Below, one piece after another: positions 1 to 8,921 of a DNA stretch of 64,000 bases. Under the pieces are notes generated by a model. The model saw only the letters and a list, made by a program, of their open reading frames with translations. It searched no databases and was not told the origin of the DNA. This stretch comes from Herbidospora yilanensis (lineage in GTDB: Bacteria; Actinomycetota; Actinomycetes; Streptosporangiales; Streptosporangiaceae), in contig NZ_BBXE01000018.1 in NCBI RefSeq assembly GCF_001570565.1, forward strand, positions 215,022-279,021, written 5' to 3'. Every line of letters starts with the position of its first letter. The stretch's first letter is position 1. The position numbers were made by a program, and so were the translations under genes.

Positions 1-783
1 CTCACGAGGACCGCGGTCGGGCCGGTCACCGCGGTGACCGGCGTGGTCGCCCCGAGGACCGGCGTGCTCGCCCCGATCGGGACGGTCACCGCGGTCGGGA
101 CGGTCGCCAGGACGCGCGGGCCGCTGGCCCATGCCGCTGGCGTTGGAAGAGAACGGGTTGTTGCCCGGACGCGGGCCGCGCGGACCCGGCTTGGGACCGC
201 GGTCGCCACCCGGACGCGGCGCACCGCCGCCGGCCGCGGGGCCGGGGGTCGGGCGAGGACCGGGGGCCGGGCGCGGACCCGGCTTGGGACCGGGCGTCGG
301 CCGAGGGCCGGACGGCGCCGACGGCCCACCGGCCGAGGGCGCGTTGGAAGAAGAAGCCGCCGGACGGGGCGCCTCGGGGCGCGGAGCCGGGGCGGGCGGA
401 GCCGCGGGACGCGGGGCGGCCTCGCTCTGGGGAGCGGGCTGCGGCGCCGGATGCGGCATGGGAACGGGACGCGGCGCCGGCCGCGGACCCGGCTTCGGAA
501 TCGGCCGGTTGCCGAAGTCCGACGGTGATGCGGGCGCCGGAGCGCCGTTGCCGGCCTGGTCGTTGCCGACCGGCCGGGGTGCCGGCCGTGGGGCCGGACG
601 TGGGGACTTGCCCCCCTTGGAGTCGCCCTTACCGAACGCCTCCGTCAGTTTGCGGACAACCGGCGCCTCAATCGTTGAAGACGCCGATCGAACGAACTCG
701 CCCATCTCGGTGAGCTTGGCCATCACGACCTTGCTCTCAACACCGAACTCCTTGGCGAGCTCGTATACCCGGACCTTCGCCAC
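1..783 (-). CDS. infB: Translation initiation factor IF-2, N-terminal part (cut by window edge)
   Basis: IF-2 is the GTPase that brings initiator tRNA to the ribosome. Only the first 261 codons are in the window; the G domain lies beyond the left edge. The protein starts [17 protein letters not shown], the usual actinobacterial IF2_N start, and the first ~50 residues form that small helical domain. The rest is a long Gly/Pro/Arg/Ala-rich low-complexity linker, typical of high-GC actinobacteria. I chose the GTG at 783 because it begins the conserved N-terminal motif. The gene follows rimP, nusA and ylxR on the same strand, the conserved nusA-infB operon order. The identification is secure; the linker itself is too low in complexity to annotate further. 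Confidence 0.95.
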   Translation of the reverse strand, partial: MAKVRVYELAKEFGVESKVVMAKLTEMGEFVRSASSTIEAPVVRKLTEAFGKGDSKGGKSPRPAPRPAPRPVGNDQAGNGAPAPASPSDFGNRPIPKPGPRPAPRPVPMPHPAPQPAPQSEAAPRPAAPPAPAPRPEAPRPAASSSNAPSAGGPSAPSGPRPTPGPKPGPRPAPGPRPTPGPAAGGGAPRPGGDRGPKPGPRGPRPGNNPFSSNASGMGQRPARPGDRPDRGDRPDRGEHAGPRGDHAGHRGDRPDRGPRE

Positions 784-925
784 TGCACTCCCTAACTCGG
801 CCCGGGAGGCTGTGCCGCCGGACCGTCGCTACCTGGACGTACTCATTGCCGCGTGCTCATCAGGCGCTCATAGCAATCTGACTCCGCCCATCAACTCGGC
901 GTCCTACGAAACAGTTGGTAACCAT

Positions 926-1252
926 TCACCCGGCGGCTTTCCTCGTCAAGTCCTCCAAGTAGGCCCGCAAACGCGTCTGATCGAGCGTTCCCTCCGCGCG
1001 GAAAGCGCGGGTGAACGCCCGGCGACGATCTGCGAGCTGCAGGCAGGCCGGGGAGGGGTGCAGTGAAGCACCGCGTCCCGGGAGCCGTTTCTGCAGGTCA
1101 GGGATGATCACATCCCCGGCCACCACCAGTCGGAGTAGCTCGGACTTGGCCGTGCGAACCCGGCAGCCCACGCACGTTCTCAGCGGGGCGGCCTGGTCAC
1201 CGTATTCCAGCTTACCTTGCCGACGCATCTGCGGGATCGGCCGGTGCCTCAT
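926..1252 (-). CDS. ylxR: YlxR/RnpM family RNA-binding protein
   Basis: A 108-residue member of the YlxR (DUF448) family, small nucleic-acid-binding proteins coded between nusA and infB; Firmicute members have been linked to RNase P. The signature RTCVGCRVR occurs near residue 27, followed by the conserved GRGA and a C-terminal Arg-rich helix ([13 protein letters not shown]). The ORF start at 1252 overlaps the end of nusA by 41 bp. A second ATG at 1228 would also overlap and shortens the N-terminus by eight residues; neither has a clear ribosome-binding site, so translation is probably coupled to nusA. The family call is firm, the exact start is not. Confidence 0.9.
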   Translation of the reverse strand: MRHRPIPQMRRQGKLEYGDQAAPLRTCVGCRVRTAKSELLRLVVAGDVIIPDLQKRLPGRGASLHPSPACLQLADRRRAFTRAFRAEGTLDQTRLRAYLEDLTRKAAG

Positions 1253-2213
1253 GAGTATCCGGCTTGATGTCGATGCGCCACCCGGTCAGCCGCGCGGCCA
1301 GCCGGGCGTTCTGCCCTTCCTTCCCGATCGCCAGCGAGAGCTGGTAGTCGGGAACGGTCACCCGGGCGACCCGGCCGTCGGCGTCGACGACCTCCACTCG
1401 TGAAACCCGTGCCGGCGACAGCGCATTCCCGACGAAGTCGGCCGGGTCTTCGGACCAGTCGATGATGTCGATCTTCTCGCCGTGGAGCTCGGTCATCACG
1501 TTGCGCACCCGGGAGCCCATCGGGCCGATGCAGGCGCCCTTGGCGTTGACGCCGGGCTTGCGGGAGCGGACCGCGATCTTGGTGCGGTGACCGGCCTCGC
1601 GGGCGATCGCGGCGATCTCGACGGTGCCGTCGGCGATCTCCGGGACCTCCAGCGCGAACAACTTCTTCACCAGGTTCGGGTGGGTGCGGCTCAGGGTCAC
1701 CGAAGGGCCCTTGTTGCCCTTCTTGACCTGGACCACGTAGCAGCGGATGCGCTCCCCGTGGACGTAGTCCTCCCCGGGGACCTGCTCGTTGTGGGGCAGG
1801 ATGGCCTCGATCTTGCCGAGGTCGACCAGCACGACGCGGGGATCCTTGCCCTGCTGGATCACCCCGGCCACCAGCTCGCCCTCGCGGCTCGCGAACTCGC
1901 CGAAGTTGATCTCGTCTTCGGCGTCGCGGAGCTGCTGCAGGATGACCTGCTTGGCGGTGGTCGCCGCGATGCGGCTGAAGTTGCCCGGGGTGTCGTCGTA
2001 CTCCCGGAGGATCTCGCCGTCTTCGCCGATCTCGGCCGCCAGGATCGACACGTGCCCGGAGACGCGGTCGAGCTGGGCGCGGGCCTTCTGCGCGGCGCCC
2101 TCGGTGCGGAAGTAGGCGATCAGCAACGCGTCCTCGATGGCCTTGACGACCAGGTCGAACGAGATGTCCTTCTCCCGCTCCAGGCTGCGCAGGACGCTCA
2201 TGTCAATGTCCAC
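1212..2213 (-). CDS. nusA: Transcription termination/antitermination factor NusA
   Basis: NusA binds RNA polymerase and nascent RNA and modulates pausing, termination and antitermination. The 333-residue protein has the N-terminal polymerase-binding domain (about 1-125, beginning [18 protein letters not shown]), an S1 domain (about 130-200) and two KH domains (about 205-330, with [17 protein letters not shown] and [20 protein letters not shown]). It lacks the C-terminal acidic repeats of E. coli NusA, as is normal in actinobacteria. It lies 11 bp after rimP and overlaps ylxR, so the four genes rimP-nusA-ylxR-infB form one operon. Confidence 0.97.
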   Translation of the reverse strand: MDIDMSVLRSLEREKDISFDLVVKAIEDALLIAYFRTEGAAQKARAQLDRVSGHVSILAAEIGEDGEILREYDDTPGNFSRIAATTAKQVILQQLRDAEDEINFGEFASREGELVAGVIQQGKDPRVVLVDLGKIEAILPHNEQVPGEDYVHGERIRCYVVQVKKGNKGPSVTLSRTHPNLVKKLFALEVPEIADGTVEIAAIAREAGHRTKIAVRSRKPGVNAKGACIGPMGSRVRNVMTELHGEKIDIIDWSEDPADFVGNALSPARVSRVEVVDADGRVARVTVPDYQLSLAIGKEGQNARLAARLTGWRIDIKPDTHEAPADPADASAR

Positions 2214-2224
2214 AAGGCTCCCCC

Positions 2225-2725
2225 TCAGCCCTCATCGCCGTCTGCGATGTCTTCTTCATCTTCGTCCTCGTCGTCCAGATGACGGAACTCCACCTGGACC
2301 TTGCCCTTTGCCAGATCCGCGTACGCGAAACGGCCGGCGGCCTCGATCTCGACGCCGTCGTCGTCGGCTTCGAGGATCCGGCCCTCGACTCCGGTGCCGT
2401 CGGTCAGCGCCGCCTTGACCAGCCTGCCTCTCGCACGGCGCCAGTGGCGCGGCTCGGTCAGCGGGCGGTCGACACCGGGGGAGGTGACCTCCAGCACGTA
2501 GGGACCGCCGCCGAGCGCGTCGGTCGCGTCGAGCCGGTCGGAGACCGAACGGCTGACCTCGGAGACGTCGTCGAGGCTGATGCCGCCGTCACGGTCGACG
2601 ACCACCCGCACCAGCCGGCGTTTGCCGGCGGGGGTGACCGTCACGTCTTCGAGATCGAGACCTTCGGCCTCGACGACCGGGGCGAGCAGCGCCACGAGGC
2701 GGTCGCGTCGGGCGGATTCGCCCAT
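2225..2725 (-). CDS. rimP: Ribosome maturation factor RimP
   Basis: RimP is needed for 30S subunit maturation. The 166-residue protein begins [28 protein letters not shown] and contains the family motifs [20 protein letters not shown] and [21 protein letters not shown]. An in-frame ORF extends upstream to 2836, but I chose the ATG at 2725 because a near-perfect ribosome-binding site (AAGGAGGT) lies just before it and the homologous N-terminus begins there. The C-terminus is an acidic tail ([16 protein letters not shown]). It is the first gene of the rimP-nusA-ylxR-infB operon. Confidence 0.95.
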   Translation of the reverse strand: MGESARRDRLVALLAPVVEAEGLDLEDVTVTPAGKRRLVRVVVDRDGGISLDDVSEVSRSVSDRLDATDALGGGPYVLEVTSPGVDRPLTEPRHWRRARGRLVKAALTDGTGVEGRILEADDDGVEIEAAGRFAYADLAKGKVQVEFRHLDDEDEDEEDIADGDEG

Positions 2726-2946
2726 GGTGACCTCCTTACCAATGGCCATCGGGGGCGTACCTCGCCCAACGTGCCCACAGCCTATCGACAGACCGGCACC
2801 GCTCGCCGCGCCGCGCGAACGCGCGCCCGCCCGCATCCCGTCTGGACCGCTCTACGCGACCCGAGAGCACGAACCGTCCGTGTGGCGCGGGTTGGGTGGA
2901 GTCTGGAGCGCTCTACCATGGGCGGGTGCCTGTGGGAGAGTCCGGT

Positions 2947-3414
2947 ATGAACCTGTCCCGGCGTGCCCTGCTGGGTGCCGGGGCCGGCCTGGTGCTGGTG
3001 GGTTGCGCGAAGGGGCAGGAGGCCGCGTCACCGGCGGCTTCGCCCTCCCCCGATCCACACGCGGCGCTGCTGGCCGGGCTCATCGGCGGCAAGGAGAAGC
3101 TGGTCGCGCTCTACCAGCAGGCCGCCCTGTCGGACGCGAAGCTGGCGCCCGCGCTGCAGCCGTTCCAGCAGCGCCATCTGGCCCACCTGGCGGCCCTCCG
3201 CAAGCATCTGACCGACCCCGGTTCCCCCGCCGCGACCCCGACCCCCGTGGTCAACCCGGAGGTGACCGTGGAAGCGCTGAAAGAGGCCGAGCGGGCCGCG
3301 GCGGCCGCGCGGCCCGAGCAGGCCGCCGCCGCCAAGCCCGTCGTGGCGCAGCTCGTGGCGAGCATGGGGGCCTGCGAGGCCGTCCACGCCCAGGCCCTCG
3401 GGCGGCTGAAGTGA
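2947..3414 (+). CDS. Lipoprotein with ferritin-like helical region
   Basis: A predicted 155-residue lipoprotein. The N-terminus MNLSRRALLGAGAGLVLVGC is a twin-arginine-like or Sec lipoprotein signal with a lipobox ending at Cys20. The mature part is Ala/Pro rich followed by amphipathic helices containing HAALLAGLIGGKEKLVALYQ and QRHLAHLAALRKHL, which resemble the helical bundles of ferritin-like proteins. The ATG at 2947 is preceded by GGGAGAG at a suitable distance; an upstream in-frame GTG at 2926 is less likely. The stop overlaps the next gene by 4 bp (GTGA), so the two are translationally coupled and probably act together. The molecular function is unknown. Confidence 0.7.
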   Translation: MNLSRRALLGAGAGLVLVGCAKGQEAASPAASPSPDPHAALLAGLIGGKEKLVALYQQAALSDAKLAPALQPFQQRHLAHLAALRKHLTDPGSPAATPTPVVNPEVTVEALKEAERAAAAARPEQAAAAKPVVAQLVASMGACEAVHAQALGRLK

Positions 3415-3959
3415 GCGCCTCGGTCGCGCTCTCGAAGGCGCTGGCCGCCGAGCACGCCGCCGTGTACGCCTACGGCGTCATCGGCGCCAAGACGACCGGC
3501 GCGCTCAGGGCCCGCGCGACGACCGGCTTCGACGCCCACCGGGCCCGCCGCGACCAGTTGCGCACCCTGATGCGCCGCCGGGGCGAGACCCCGGCCGAGC
3601 CGGGGACCTACCAGCTTCCCTTCGAGGTGACCACGCCCGCCCAGGCCGCCCGCCTGGCGGCCTACGTCGAGGAGCGGGTCTGCGCGGCCTACGTGGAACT
3701 GTCGGCCGACACCGATCCGGGGCTGCGGCGGCTGGCGGTGCTGGCGACCCAGGAGGCCGCCGTGCGTGGCTTCGGCTGGCAGCCGCAGATCCCCGCCTTC
3801 CCGGGCATGCCGGGCCAGGAACACGCCGTCTCCAGCCCCGCCGTGACCGAACCGACGCCCATGCGGCCCAGCTCGGGCGAGCCCGTCGTGCCGCAGCAGC
3901 CCCAGGGGTCGACGGCGCCGGCGATGCTCCCGGCCCCCGAAGCGGGCCAGACGCCTTAG
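3411..3959 (+). CDS. DUF4439 ferritin-like protein
   Basis: A 182-residue protein of the actinobacterial DUF4439 ferritin-like family. It starts with the typical helix SVALSKALAAEHAAVYAYGVIGA and continues with HRARRDQLRTLM and an RLAAYVEERVCAAYVELSADT helix, giving a four-helix bundle over about 140 residues. The last ~45 residues are a Pro/Ser/Gln-rich tail. There is no signal peptide of its own; the upstream overlapping gene codes for a lipoprotein with similar helices. Metal binding cannot be confirmed from the residues visible. The GTG start at 3411 overlaps the previous stop by 4 bp. Confidence 0.75.
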   Translation: MSASVALSKALAAEHAAVYAYGVIGAKTTGALRARATTGFDAHRARRDQLRTLMRRRGETPAEPGTYQLPFEVTTPAQAARLAAYVEERVCAAYVELSADTDPGLRRLAVLATQEAAVRGFGWQPQIPAFPGMPGQEHAVSSPAVTEPTPMRPSSGEPVVPQQPQGSTAPAMLPAPEAGQTP

Positions 3960-4179
3960 CACCCTCAACGTCACGCGAAGGCTAGGACGCTCCCCCGTCT
4001 CAGGTGCACGCGTCAAAGCGGGCTGACGATCACCACCCGGGCACCACGCTCGGCGGCGTCCAGGCGTGCTGAAACCCCTATCCCGGCGGCCGAACGGGCG
4101 GTGCGCCGCTCCTCCGTCAAGCGCCCCCGACGCGGACCGTTTCCGTTTATTCCCGATTTCTCGGGTAGTTCAGGACGTC
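3960..4179. other. Intergenic stretch without recognised feature
   Basis: These 220 bases between the DUF4439 gene and the small DUF4236 gene contain no convincing ORF, tRNA or strong hairpin that I can see. The promoter of the downstream gene should lie in the second half, where the sequence becomes less GC-rich (around 4138-4170). Confidence 0.4.
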
Positions 4180-4365
4180 ATGAGTTGGGGCTTCCGAAAA
4201 ACGATCAAGATCGGTCCGTTCCGGATCAACTTCTCGCGCGGCGGAGTCGGCCACAGCGTCGGCAAGGGCGGCGTGCGGTACACGAAGCGCGCCGACGGTG
4301 GAAAGCAGGTCAGCGTCGACCTACCCGGTGGTTTCTCCTGGCGGCGCTCATTGAGGCGCCGCTAG
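4180..4365 (+). CDS. DUF4236 small basic protein
   Basis: A 61-residue basic protein that matches the DUF4236 pattern: MSWGFRKTIKIGPFRINFSRGGVGHSVG, with the conserved FRKT-K-GPFR-N-S-GG core and a Lys/Arg-rich C-terminus. Members of this family are short and have no established function. I chose the ATG at 4180 because it starts the conserved block; the longer in-frame ORF from 4066 adds 38 residues with no family character. The gene stands alone and is followed by two strong hairpins. Confidence 0.8.
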   Translation: MSWGFRKTIKIGPFRINFSRGGVGHSVGKGGVRYTKRADGGKQVSVDLPGGFSWRRSLRRR

Positions 4366-4376
4366 ATCGGATAGCT

Positions 4377-4446
4377 CCCCTCCGCTCGGCCGGAGGGGAC
4401 GTGAGCGGGCGGTTCGTCACACTCCCCCCATAGTGACGAGCCGCCC
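4377..4446. terminator. Two consecutive terminator hairpins between DUF4236 gene and proS
   Basis: Two stem-loops lie between the convergent DUF4236 and proS genes. The first pairs CCCCTCCG (4377-4384) with CGGAGGGG (4391-4398). The second pairs 14 bases (4407-4420) with 4433-4446, with one G-T wobble and a 12-base loop. There is no long T tract, as is common for actinobacterial terminators. They could serve both strands. Confidence 0.75.
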
Positions 4447-4497
4447 CTCCTGCTGAGTCCGGGCACGGACGCGGCCCTGCCGTCCCCGGTGGCCTTT

Positions 4498-6237
4498 CTA
4501 GGCGCAGGCCTCGACGACCTTCTGGACGGCCTCTGCGACGGGGATCTCGGCGCGGTCGCCCGAGGCGCGGTCGCGGAGTTCGACCACGCCGTTCCCGATG
4601 CCCCGGCCGACGATCAGGACGGTCGGGAGGCCGAGGAGTTCGCTGTCCTTGAACTTCACGCCCGGGGAGACCTGGGGGCGGTCGTCGAGGAGCACACGCA
4701 GGCCCTTGGCCTCCAGTTCCTCGGCGATCTGGGTGGCGATCTCGATCTGGTTCTCCTTGCCGGTGCCGACGATGTGGACGTCGGCGGGCGCGACCTCGCG
4801 GGGCCAGGCCAGGCCGAGGGCGTCGTGGCGCTGCTCGGCCATCACGGCCACGGCGCGGGAGACGCCGATGCCGTAGGAGCCCATGGTGATCCGGATCGGC
4901 TTGCCGTCGGGGCCGAGGGCGTCGAGCTGGGCGGCGTCGGCGTACTTGCGGCCGAGCTGGAAGATGTGGCCGATCTCGATGCCGCGGTCGATCGACAGGT
5001 CACTGCCGCAGACGGGGCAGGCGTCGCCGGCGCGGATCTCGGCGGCCTCGATGGTGCCGTCGGCGATGAAGTCGCGGCCGGCCACCACGTGGGCGGCGTG
5101 CTTGCCGGGTTCGTTGGCGCCGGTCACCCACTCGCTGCCGTCGACCACGCGGGGGTCGACGAGGTAGCGGATGCCGAGCTCCTTGAGGATCTGCGGGCCG
5201 ATGTAGCCGCGGACCAGCCCGGGGTGCCGGGCGAAGTCGGCCGCCTCGAAGATGGCCGGCTCGCCGGGGGCCAGGGTGGCCTCCAGGCGCTTGAAGTCGA
5301 CCTCGCGGTCGCCGGGCACGCCGATGACCAGGGTCTCGGGCTCCTTCATGCCGGGCGTGACGACCTTGACGACCACGTTCTTGAGCGTGTCGGCCGCGGT
5401 GATCTTCAGGCCGTGGTGCTCGTTCATGTAGGAGACGAGCGTCTCGATGGTCGGGGTGCCGGGGGTGTCGAGCACCGTCAGGGCCGCGCGCTCGCCGGTG
5501 ACCGGCTCGGGGGCGGGCGTGGTGACGGCCTCGGCGTTGGCGGCGTAGCCGCAGGTGCGGCAGGCCACGAAGGTGTCCTCGCCGGTGGGGGCGGGGGCGA
5601 GGAACTCCTCGGAGGCCGAGCCGCCCATGGCGCCGGAGGTCGCGAAGCAGATCTTCACGTCGATGCCGAGCCGCTCGAAGATCCGGATGTACGCCGCCCG
5701 GTGGTTCTCGTAGCTGCGCTTGAGGCCCTCGTCGTCGAGGTCGAAGGAGTAGGAGTCCTTCATCACGAACTCGCGCCCGCGCAGGATGCCGGCCCGGGGA
5801 CGGGCCTCGTCGCGGTATTTGGTCTGGATCTGGTAGAGCGTGACCGGATAGTCCTTGTAGGAGGAGTATTCGCCCTTCACCATGTCGGTGAACATCTCCT
5901 CGTGGGTGGGGCCGAGGAGGTAGTCGTTGCCCTTGCGGTCCTTGAGCCGGAACAGCGTGTCGCCGTATTCGGTCCAGCGGCCGGTGGCCTCGTAATAGTC
6001 GCGGGGCAGCAGGGCGGGGAAGAGCACCTCCTGGCCGCCCATGGCGTTCATCTCCTCGCGCACGACCCTGGCGACGTTCTCCAGGACGATCTTGCCGAGC
6101 GGCAACCACGAGTAGATGCCGGGGGCGACACGGCGGACGTAACCGGCCCTGACCAGGAGCTTGTGGCTCGGGACTTCGGCGTCCGCCGGATCCTCACGCA
6201 GGGTGCGCAGGAACAGGGTCGACATCCGCAGAAGCAC
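4498..6237 (-). CDS. proS: Prolyl-tRNA synthetase
   Basis: Class II synthetase that charges tRNA-Pro. The 579-residue protein is the bacterial type: catalytic core at the N-terminus ([32 protein letters not shown] and motif 2 around [26 protein letters not shown]), an inserted editing domain (roughly 225-400) that hydrolyses mischarged Ala-tRNA, then motif 3 ([13 protein letters not shown]) and the anticodon-binding domain ending KVVEACA. The GTG start at 6237 (VLLRMSTLF) has GAGG upstream; an ATG four codons later is also possible. Length and motif order are normal. Confidence 0.97.
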   Translation of the reverse strand: MLLRMSTLFLRTLREDPADAEVPSHKLLVRAGYVRRVAPGIYSWLPLGKIVLENVARVVREEMNAMGGQEVLFPALLPRDYYEATGRWTEYGDTLFRLKDRKGNDYLLGPTHEEMFTDMVKGEYSSYKDYPVTLYQIQTKYRDEARPRAGILRGREFVMKDSYSFDLDDEGLKRSYENHRAAYIRIFERLGIDVKICFATSGAMGGSASEEFLAPAPTGEDTFVACRTCGYAANAEAVTTPAPEPVTGERAALTVLDTPGTPTIETLVSYMNEHHGLKITAADTLKNVVVKVVTPGMKEPETLVIGVPGDREVDFKRLEATLAPGEPAIFEAADFARHPGLVRGYIGPQILKELGIRYLVDPRVVDGSEWVTGANEPGKHAAHVVAGRDFIADGTIEAAEIRAGDACPVCGSDLSIDRGIEIGHIFQLGRKYADAAQLDALGPDGKPIRITMGSYGIGVSRAVAVMAEQRHDALGLAWPREVAPADVHIVGTGKENQIEIATQIAEELEAKGLRVLLDDRPQVSPGVKFKDSELLGLPTVLIVGRGIGNGVVELRDRASGDRAEIPVAEAVQKVVEACA

Positions 6238-6284
6238 GGCTACTCCTCGATAGGGCTGCTGTAGTCGTCAAAGGCTACCGAGAT

Positions 6285-6941
6285 TCAGAGCGATTGAAGC
6301 ACCAACCCGTACCCGAGGCTGTAGGCGAGTCCGACCGCGACGCCGAAGAGGCGGTCGGCGAGGCGGCGGCGGAACAGCAACAGGAAGCCCGCTCCCAGCA
6401 CGGCCGAGGTGGCCAGGGCGTAGGGCCACTCCTCCGTCAGGGCCAGCATCTCCTCGGCGGCCGTCGACAGCAGCAGGCCGGAGGTGAGGCCGTAGCAGAC
6501 GCCGCCGACCCGGTCGCAGCGCGTCGCGCCGTAGCTCAGCGGGCCCAGCACGGTGATGATGGTCAGGCCCGCGACCAGGCCGCCGGGCGCGGAGCCGAGG
6601 CCGGCGAAGGGCGCGTCGTGGTGGATCGCCGCGCCGGCCGTGATCTGGCCGACCAGCGCTCCGAACGCGGCCATGGAGCCGTTGAGCAGCGCCCAGCCGA
6701 ACCCGGCCGCGCCGGCTCCGACGATCACGGCCAGCACCATGATCAGGTAGGGATCGCAGACGGCCATGAGCCAGGAGGGCGCGGCGCCGGAGAGCCCGGC
6801 GCCGGCGTACCCCACCACGGCCCCGCCGAGCAGCGCGGCCAGCAGGTACCACTGGCTGCGCCGATCCCGTCGGTCAAGTGCGATGAAGTCCTGTTCAGGG
6901 CCGAGTGGGCCGTGTCTGCTCCTACTGAAAGCCCAGACCAT
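6285..6941 (-). CDS. Integral membrane protein of unknown function
   Basis: A 218-residue protein with about six hydrophobic segments: around 32-52 (YLLAALLGGAVVGYAGAGL), 58-80, 85-105, 125-150, 165-185 and 195-215. A short hydrophilic N-terminus contains RSRHGPLGPEQDFIALDRRDRRSQ. I do not recognise a catalytic or transport motif. The ATG at 6941 is preceded by GGGGGA. It lies upstream of proS on the same strand, 47 bp away, and may be co-transcribed, but nothing in it points to a role in translation. Confidence 0.6.
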   Translation of the reverse strand: MVWAFSRSRHGPLGPEQDFIALDRRDRRSQWYLLAALLGGAVVGYAGAGLSGAAPSWLMAVCDPYLIMVLAVIVGAGAAGFGWALLNGSMAAFGALVGQITAGAAIHHDAPFAGLGSAPGGLVAGLTIITVLGPLSYGATRCDRVGGVCYGLTSGLLLSTAAEEMLALTEEWPYALATSAVLGAGFLLLFRRRLADRLFGVAVGLAYSLGYGLVLQSL

Positions 6942-6999
6942 CGATTCCCCCGAGCGATGTCCGCGTACAGCACTTGAGTCTATAAGCGGACAAAAAGGA

Positions 7000-7422
7000 T
7001 CACCCGCCCAGGAGTTCCTCCCACGGCTGGCGCGACCCCGTGCGCCGGGCCGGGTCGAGCGCCTCCGACAGGCGCCACACGCCCGGCCGGGCCCGCATCC
7101 GGTCGAGGCCGAGCGGGTCGATGGCCCGCAGGTCGAAGCTGACGCCCATCACGTCGAGGCGGGCGCACAGCGGGGTCACGGGGGCGAGCGGGCCGACCAG
7201 GGGGCCGGGGAAACCGGGCTCGCGCACCCGCTCGATGAGCAGGTCGGCGACCTCGGTGGCGAAGGGGCCCTCGCGCCACTCGATCTCCCAGCCGTCGGTC
7301 CCGGGCCACCAGCCCAGATCGCGGCAGGTCTCCATCATCTCGGGCTCGGTGGCGAAGGCCGCCATCACGCGGCCGAACGCCTCGTAGCGCCGCGCGCCGA
7401 TCTCGTCGCGGTGGAATCTCAT
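7000..7422 (-). CDS. Conserved hypothetical protein
   Basis: A predicted soluble protein of 140 residues (MRFHRDEIGARRYEAFGRVMAAFATEPEMMETCRDLGWWP...). It is rich in acidic and aromatic residues, has no signal peptide or transmembrane segment, and I do not recognise the family. The reading frame is open up to 7512, so a longer N-terminus is possible; I prefer the ATG at 7422 because the upstream extension is a basic low-complexity stretch. It is read away from fprA, sharing the intergenic region 7423-7619. Confidence 0.5.
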   Translation of the reverse strand: MRFHRDEIGARRYEAFGRVMAAFATEPEMMETCRDLGWWPGTDGWEIEWREGPFATEVADLLIERVREPGFPGPLVGPLAPVTPLCARLDVMGVSFDLRAIDPLGLDRMRARPGVWRLSEALDPARRTGSRQPWEELLGG

Positions 7423-7619
7423 GTCGGGGAGCGTTTCATCTCCCGTGCCATCCGCACCCGGATTTACGCCGGTGCGCCGTCGCCGTTTCCCCGCTCCGCC
7501 CACGAGGTCCAACTGTGATCGCGGAACAGATGTGGCGCAACCCCCAATATCGCACTGGCTACCCGGCCCCCGATGGGTAAAGAATCCGGAGAGCCGCTTC
7601 TTCGCAAGGAGGCATCCCC

Positions 7620-8912
7620 GTGGCGCTGCGTGTCGCTGTGGTGGGCTCCGGCCCGGCCGGGATCTACACCGCCGAAGCTCTCACCAAGCAGTCCCCCGGC
7701 CCCGTCGAGGTCGACGTCCTGGAGCGCCTGCCCACGCCCTACGGGCTGGTCCGGTACGGGGTGGCGCCCGACCACACCTCGATCAAGTCGATCGCGACCT
7801 ATCTTCGCCGGGTCCTGGAGACCCCGGGGGTGCGGTTCCTCGGCGGCGTCGAGCTCGGCCTCGACCTGTCCGTCGACGATCTGCTGACCTGCTACGACGC
7901 CGTGGTCTACTGCACCGGGGCGATGGTCGACCGCAGGATGGGCGTACCGGGGGAGGATCTGCCGGGGAGCGTGGCGGCCACCGACTTCGTGAACTGGTAC
8001 TGCGGCCATCCCGACGCCCCCGGCTTCACCCTCGACGCCGAGGACGTGGTGGTGATCGGGGTCGGCAACGTCGCGGTCGACGTGGTCCGGATCCTGGCCA
8101 AGACCGCCGACGAGCTGCGCTCCACCGACGTGCCCGCCGACGTGCTGGCCGCGCTGGCCGAGTCGAAGGTCAAGCGGGTCCACATGGTGGGCCGGCGCGG
8201 CGCCCAGCACGCCAAGTTCACCCTCAAGGAGCTGCGCGAGCTCGGCGACCTGCTGAACGCCGACATCCTGACCTTCCCCCACGAGGTGGCCTGCGTCGAC
8301 CTGACCGAGCTGACCCGGCAGATCAGGGGCAACGTCGACGTGCTCCAGTCGTGGTCGGCGCGGGTGCCGGAGAACCGGCCCCGCCGCCTGGAGGTCCGCT
8401 TCTGGCTGCGGCCCGTCGAGATCCTCGGCGTCAGCCACGTCGAGGGGGTACGCCTGGAGCGCACCCGCGTCGACGGCAGGCGCGTCGTGGGCACGGGCGA
8501 GTTCGAGACGATCCCCGCCGACATGGTGCTGCGCTCGGTCGGCTACCAGAGCGTGGCGCTGCCGGGCGTGCCGTTCTCCGAGGAGACCATGACCGTGCCC
8601 AACGTGGCCGGGAAGGTCCGCGACCGCGAGTTCGTGGCGGGCTGGCTGAAGCGCGGCCCGACCGGGGTGATCGGCACCAACAAGTCCGACGCGGCCGAGA
8701 CCGTGCGCACCCTGCTGGCCTCGGTGACCGAGAGCCCCCGCGAACGCCGGGTCGACGACCTGCTGCGGGAGCGCGGCGTGCGGCCGATCACCTATCCCGA
8801 CTGGCTCGCGATCGAGCAGGCCGAGGAGAAGCTGGCCCGCACCCTCGATCGGGGCGAACGGGTCAAGCTGGTCGGGCGGGCGGCCATGCTGGAGGCGATC
8901 GGCCGGGGTTAG
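7620..8912 (+). CDS. fprA: Ferredoxin/flavodoxin--NADP+ reductase, FprA type
   Basis: FAD enzyme of the adrenodoxin-reductase-like class that moves electrons between NADPH and ferredoxin, serving cytochrome P450s and other iron-sulfur acceptors. The 430-residue protein has the FAD-binding motif VAVVGSGPAGIYTAEAL at the N-terminus, the family motif PTPYGLVRYGVAPDH, the NADP-binding region VVVIGVGNVAVDVVRIL and MVGRRG, and the C-terminal GWLKRGPTGVIGTNKSDA. The GTG start at 7620 has AAGGAGG seven bases upstream. It lies 9 bp before the DUF6986 gene and probably shares its transcript, though a functional link is not obvious. Confidence 0.92.
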   Translation: MALRVAVVGSGPAGIYTAEALTKQSPGPVEVDVLERLPTPYGLVRYGVAPDHTSIKSIATYLRRVLETPGVRFLGGVELGLDLSVDDLLTCYDAVVYCTGAMVDRRMGVPGEDLPGSVAATDFVNWYCGHPDAPGFTLDAEDVVVIGVGNVAVDVVRILAKTADELRSTDVPADVLAALAESKVKRVHMVGRRGAQHAKFTLKELRELGDLLNADILTFPHEVACVDLTELTRQIRGNVDVLQSWSARVPENRPRRLEVRFWLRPVEILGVSHVEGVRLERTRVDGRRVVGTGEFETIPADMVLRSVGYQSVALPGVPFSEETMTVPNVAGKVRDREFVAGWLKRGPTGVIGTNKSDAAETVRTLLASVTESPRERRVDDLLRERGVRPITYPDWLAIEQAEEKLARTLDRGERVKLVGRAAMLEAIGRG

Positions 8913-8921
8913 GGTCGGTCC

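Noticed and set aside
4489-6264. 591-codon plus-strand frame opposite proS
   Set aside because: Low-complexity Asp/Gly/Val/His translation with no motifs; proS on the other strand is unambiguous.
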